Below, in pieces: positions 62,280-64,000 of a stretch of 64,000 nucleotides of DNA; the stretch's first letter is position 1, and each line of letters starts with the position of its first letter. The position numbers and the translations under genes are program-made. The notes under the pieces were generated by a model. That model was not told the DNA's origin and did no database searches. It worked only from the letters and a program-made list of their open reading frames with translations. Source of the stretch: Melanopsichium pennsylvanicum (taxonomy: Eukaryota; Basidiomycota; Ustilaginomycetes; Ustilaginales). The stretch covers positions 1 to 64,000 of the forward strand of contig OAPG01000006.1 of the NCBI GenBank assembly GCA_900208305.1, given 5' to 3'.

Positions 62280-62867
62280 ACACCATAGCCTCACAAAAGT
62301 ACAAAGCCGCAGCACACATTTGTACAATTTAGCATACTATTGCATCCACATTACAGTACATTCAAATCCAATAACGATCGCATTCTATCATGGTGAAATC
62401 GTAGGGATCCTGCTCATTCGAGTCTTGAGTGTGCACACACATCTTTTTTTGAGAATGTTCGAGAGGAGCTAATACGGAGACGTTTGGCTCACAGGGACGA
62501 AATTTCGGAATGCGGAAATTTACCTGCAGCCGTGAGCGCGAAGTGTACTGTAACGTTACACGGACCTCAAAAGCCCAAAGCTGGACTCGTACACCAACAC
62601 TTTAGTCCTCGCTTCCTCATCAACGCACACTGCTTCTTTCCTTTCTCCAACACATTTTTCCCCCGTATACTCTTTGCTATTGTAGACATTGTAGCAAATC
62701 AATCGTCCGTTTCTACAGGTACCGCCATAAACCTCGCTCCAGCATTCTCCTACATCCACAAAACTCGGCATTCAGTCAGTTCAACAATAATTGCTCACCA
62801 CAAACACGCATGAACTTGGCCCAATACAAGCGTCCTCCAGCATCACTACCATCACTATTATCACACC
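62280..62867. other. Intergenic region between SWT1 and the AT-hook gene
   Basis: 588 bp, no gene. A pyrimidine-rich leader (about 62600-62860) precedes the next start. Confidence 0.55.
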
Positions 62868-64000
62868 ATGGCGAGGGCGCCAGCAAAGCGTCGCAGGGTG
62901 TCCAACCAGATCCTCGACGTGGAAGGAGATGACGATTGGCAATCCGACGAGATCGAGCTTTCCTCTCTACCCGCCACAGATGATGAGTCCGACTCCAGTT
63001 CCTCTGCTTCGGATTCTGGGTCCGAATCTGGCTCGGAAGATGACGTGATTGATATGCTCAAAGATTCTTCCTCGTCTTCTCAACCACGACCAAAAGATGG
63101 AGTCGAAGTTCTGATTCCCCTTCCAGACGCTGGAGAGGACGGTTCAACTGTAAGGAAAAAGAGAGGGAGACCGAAGAAGGAGCCGGAACCGAAGATTTCC
63201 AAGAAACGTGGCCGCCCTCGTAAATATGCTCCAGGAGAGAAACGTCCAAGGAGGTCAAGGAGAAAGTTGAATCCCGATGGATCCTTCAAAAAGCGCGGCA
63301 GGCCCAAAAAAGTTCGGGATCCGGATGCCGTCATGATGAAGGTTCCCAAGCGTCGCGGCCGTCCACCCAAGATGAAGTTGGAAGGCGATGACGAAACAAA
63401 GACAGCAGGAGTTGGAAAGAAGAGGAAGGTCAAGAAGGAGTTTGATCTCATCGCCGGGCTTGAAGAGGAATTTGACGATGAGGAGGGGCCAGGAATTGTT
63501 CCTGGTATGGATGCAGGGGATGATGGTGCGTGGGAGGATGAGGCAGCAGGAGCGAATGCGAAACAGGACGACATTTTGGCCAGATTGAGAAGAAGGATCC
63601 TGTATCGACAGCAGGATGCGGAGCTTGCAGACTTTGTTGAAAGCCTTGGGCCGGATGGAGTACCAGTCGCATCCAGCTCGAAGACCTCAACCAATGGTGC
63701 GACACAGACATCGGTGGAAGAGAAGGTTGACGAAGGCGCGAGACCCGGTCTACCATTGATGAAAGACTTTATTGGCGAAGCTACGTCCTTAGTTCCTTCC
63801 TCGGAGAAACGCAAGGAGCGACAGCCATTTGAACCTGAAGGAGGAATGTCTGCGCTAGCCGAAGCAGCCGCTTCCGCCGCTGCCGAATCTCCCACCGCCA
63901 CCCTAGCACCGAAGCCGAAAGGTCGACCCCCAGGATCGAAGAACCGTCGGCCAGATTGGGAGAATCATCCTTTACTCGCTAAGACGCGAGCTCAAACTTC
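62868..64000 (+). CDS. AT-hook DNA-binding protein, cut by the window end
   Basis: Open from ATG 62868 (CACACCATGGCG) to the window end without a stop, at least 377 residues. It opens with a basic nuclear signal (APAKRRRV), then an acidic Ser/Asp/Glu tract. At least four AT-hooks follow: RKKRGRPKK (about 95), SKKRGRPRK (about 112), FKKRGRPKK (about 141) and PKRRGRPPK (about 161). A further GRP motif KPKGRPPGSKNRRPD lies at about 350. KKRKVKKEFD at about 186 is a classical nuclear signal. The middle has QDDILARLRRRILYRQQDAE, a likely helix. AT-hooks bind the minor groove of AT-rich DNA in chromatin factors. The full protein may carry a catalytic or other domain beyond the window; I cannot name it. 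Confidence 0.75.
   Translation, partial: MARAPAKRRRVSNQILDVEGDDDWQSDEIELSSLPATDDESDSSSSASDSGSESGSEDDVIDMLKDSSSSSQPRPKDGVEVLIPLPDAGEDGSTVRKKRGRPKKEPEPKISKKRGRPRKYAPGEKRPRRSRRKLNPDGSFKKRGRPKKVRDPDAVMMKVPKRRGRPPKMKLEGDDETKTAGVGKKRKVKKEFDLIAGLEEEFDDEEGPGIVPGMDAGDDGAWEDEAAGANAKQDDILARLRRRILYRQQDAELADFVESLGPDGVPVASSSKTSTNGATQTSVEEKVDEGARPGLPLMKDFIGEATSLVPSSEKRKERQPFEPEGGMSALAEAAASAAAESPTATLAPKPKGRPPGSKNRRPDWENHPLLAKTRAQT

Noticed and set aside
63080..63901. 273-codon minus-strand frame at the right end
   Set aside because: Antisense of the AT-hook gene; Ser/Pro-rich composition results from the complementary codons.

Overview
The window is nuclear DNA from a smut fungus (Basidiomycota, Ustilaginomycotina, probably Ustilaginales). 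The reasons are compact, mostly intron-poor genes with fungal orthologues, a GNA-2-class G-alpha subunit, a GH45 endoglucanase of the smut Egl1 type, a lone dispersed 5S rRNA gene, intron-containing tRNAs, and a patch of small secreted-protein genes. The genus cannot be settled from sequence alone. No transposon, virus or CRISPR was seen.

Layout. 0.5-7 kb: mitochondrial ribosomal protein uL29m (minus), a G-alpha gene (plus) with a long repeat-rich leader and two pheromone-response-like elements far upstream, and a secreted amidase (minus). 7.9-19.2 kb: RPL43 (eL43) with an exon that is only the start codon, ALG6 with a very large N-terminal extension, the gamma-tubulin complex protein GCP4, and an HSL-type hydrolase. 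19.3-22.1 kb: a two-exon unknown gene rebuilt here, and the endoglucanase. 23.8-30.9 kb: the giant nucleoporin Nup192/Nup205. 31-36 kb: three intron-containing tRNA-Asp genes, RNase P/MRP subunit POP5 and an RWD-RBR ubiquitin ligase. 37-50 kb: sterol glucosyltransferase ATG26/UGT51, peroxisomal receptor PEX5, 5S rRNA, a NASP-type histone chaperone, an NPP phosphodiesterase and a dienelactone-hydrolase-like protein. 60.8-64 kb: SWT1-type PIN nuclease and an AT-hook protein cut by the window end.

The accessory part is 51.4-59.7 kb. It holds three intact multi-exon genes for short, cysteine-poor secreted proteins. They share an exon-phase pattern, tiny internal exons of 15-63 nt, a Trp-Lys motif at the end of exon 1 and an aromatic/hydrophobic motif at the start of the last exon. 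At least two broken relatives lie among them. A duplicated unit carrying a PPxY-motif membrane-anchored protein flanks one of the genes. This looks like a local birth-and-death cluster of candidate effectors. I do not recognise the family by name. The rest of the window is housekeeping (glycosylation, nuclear pore, peroxisome, tRNA processing, chromatin) and shows no operon-like logic.
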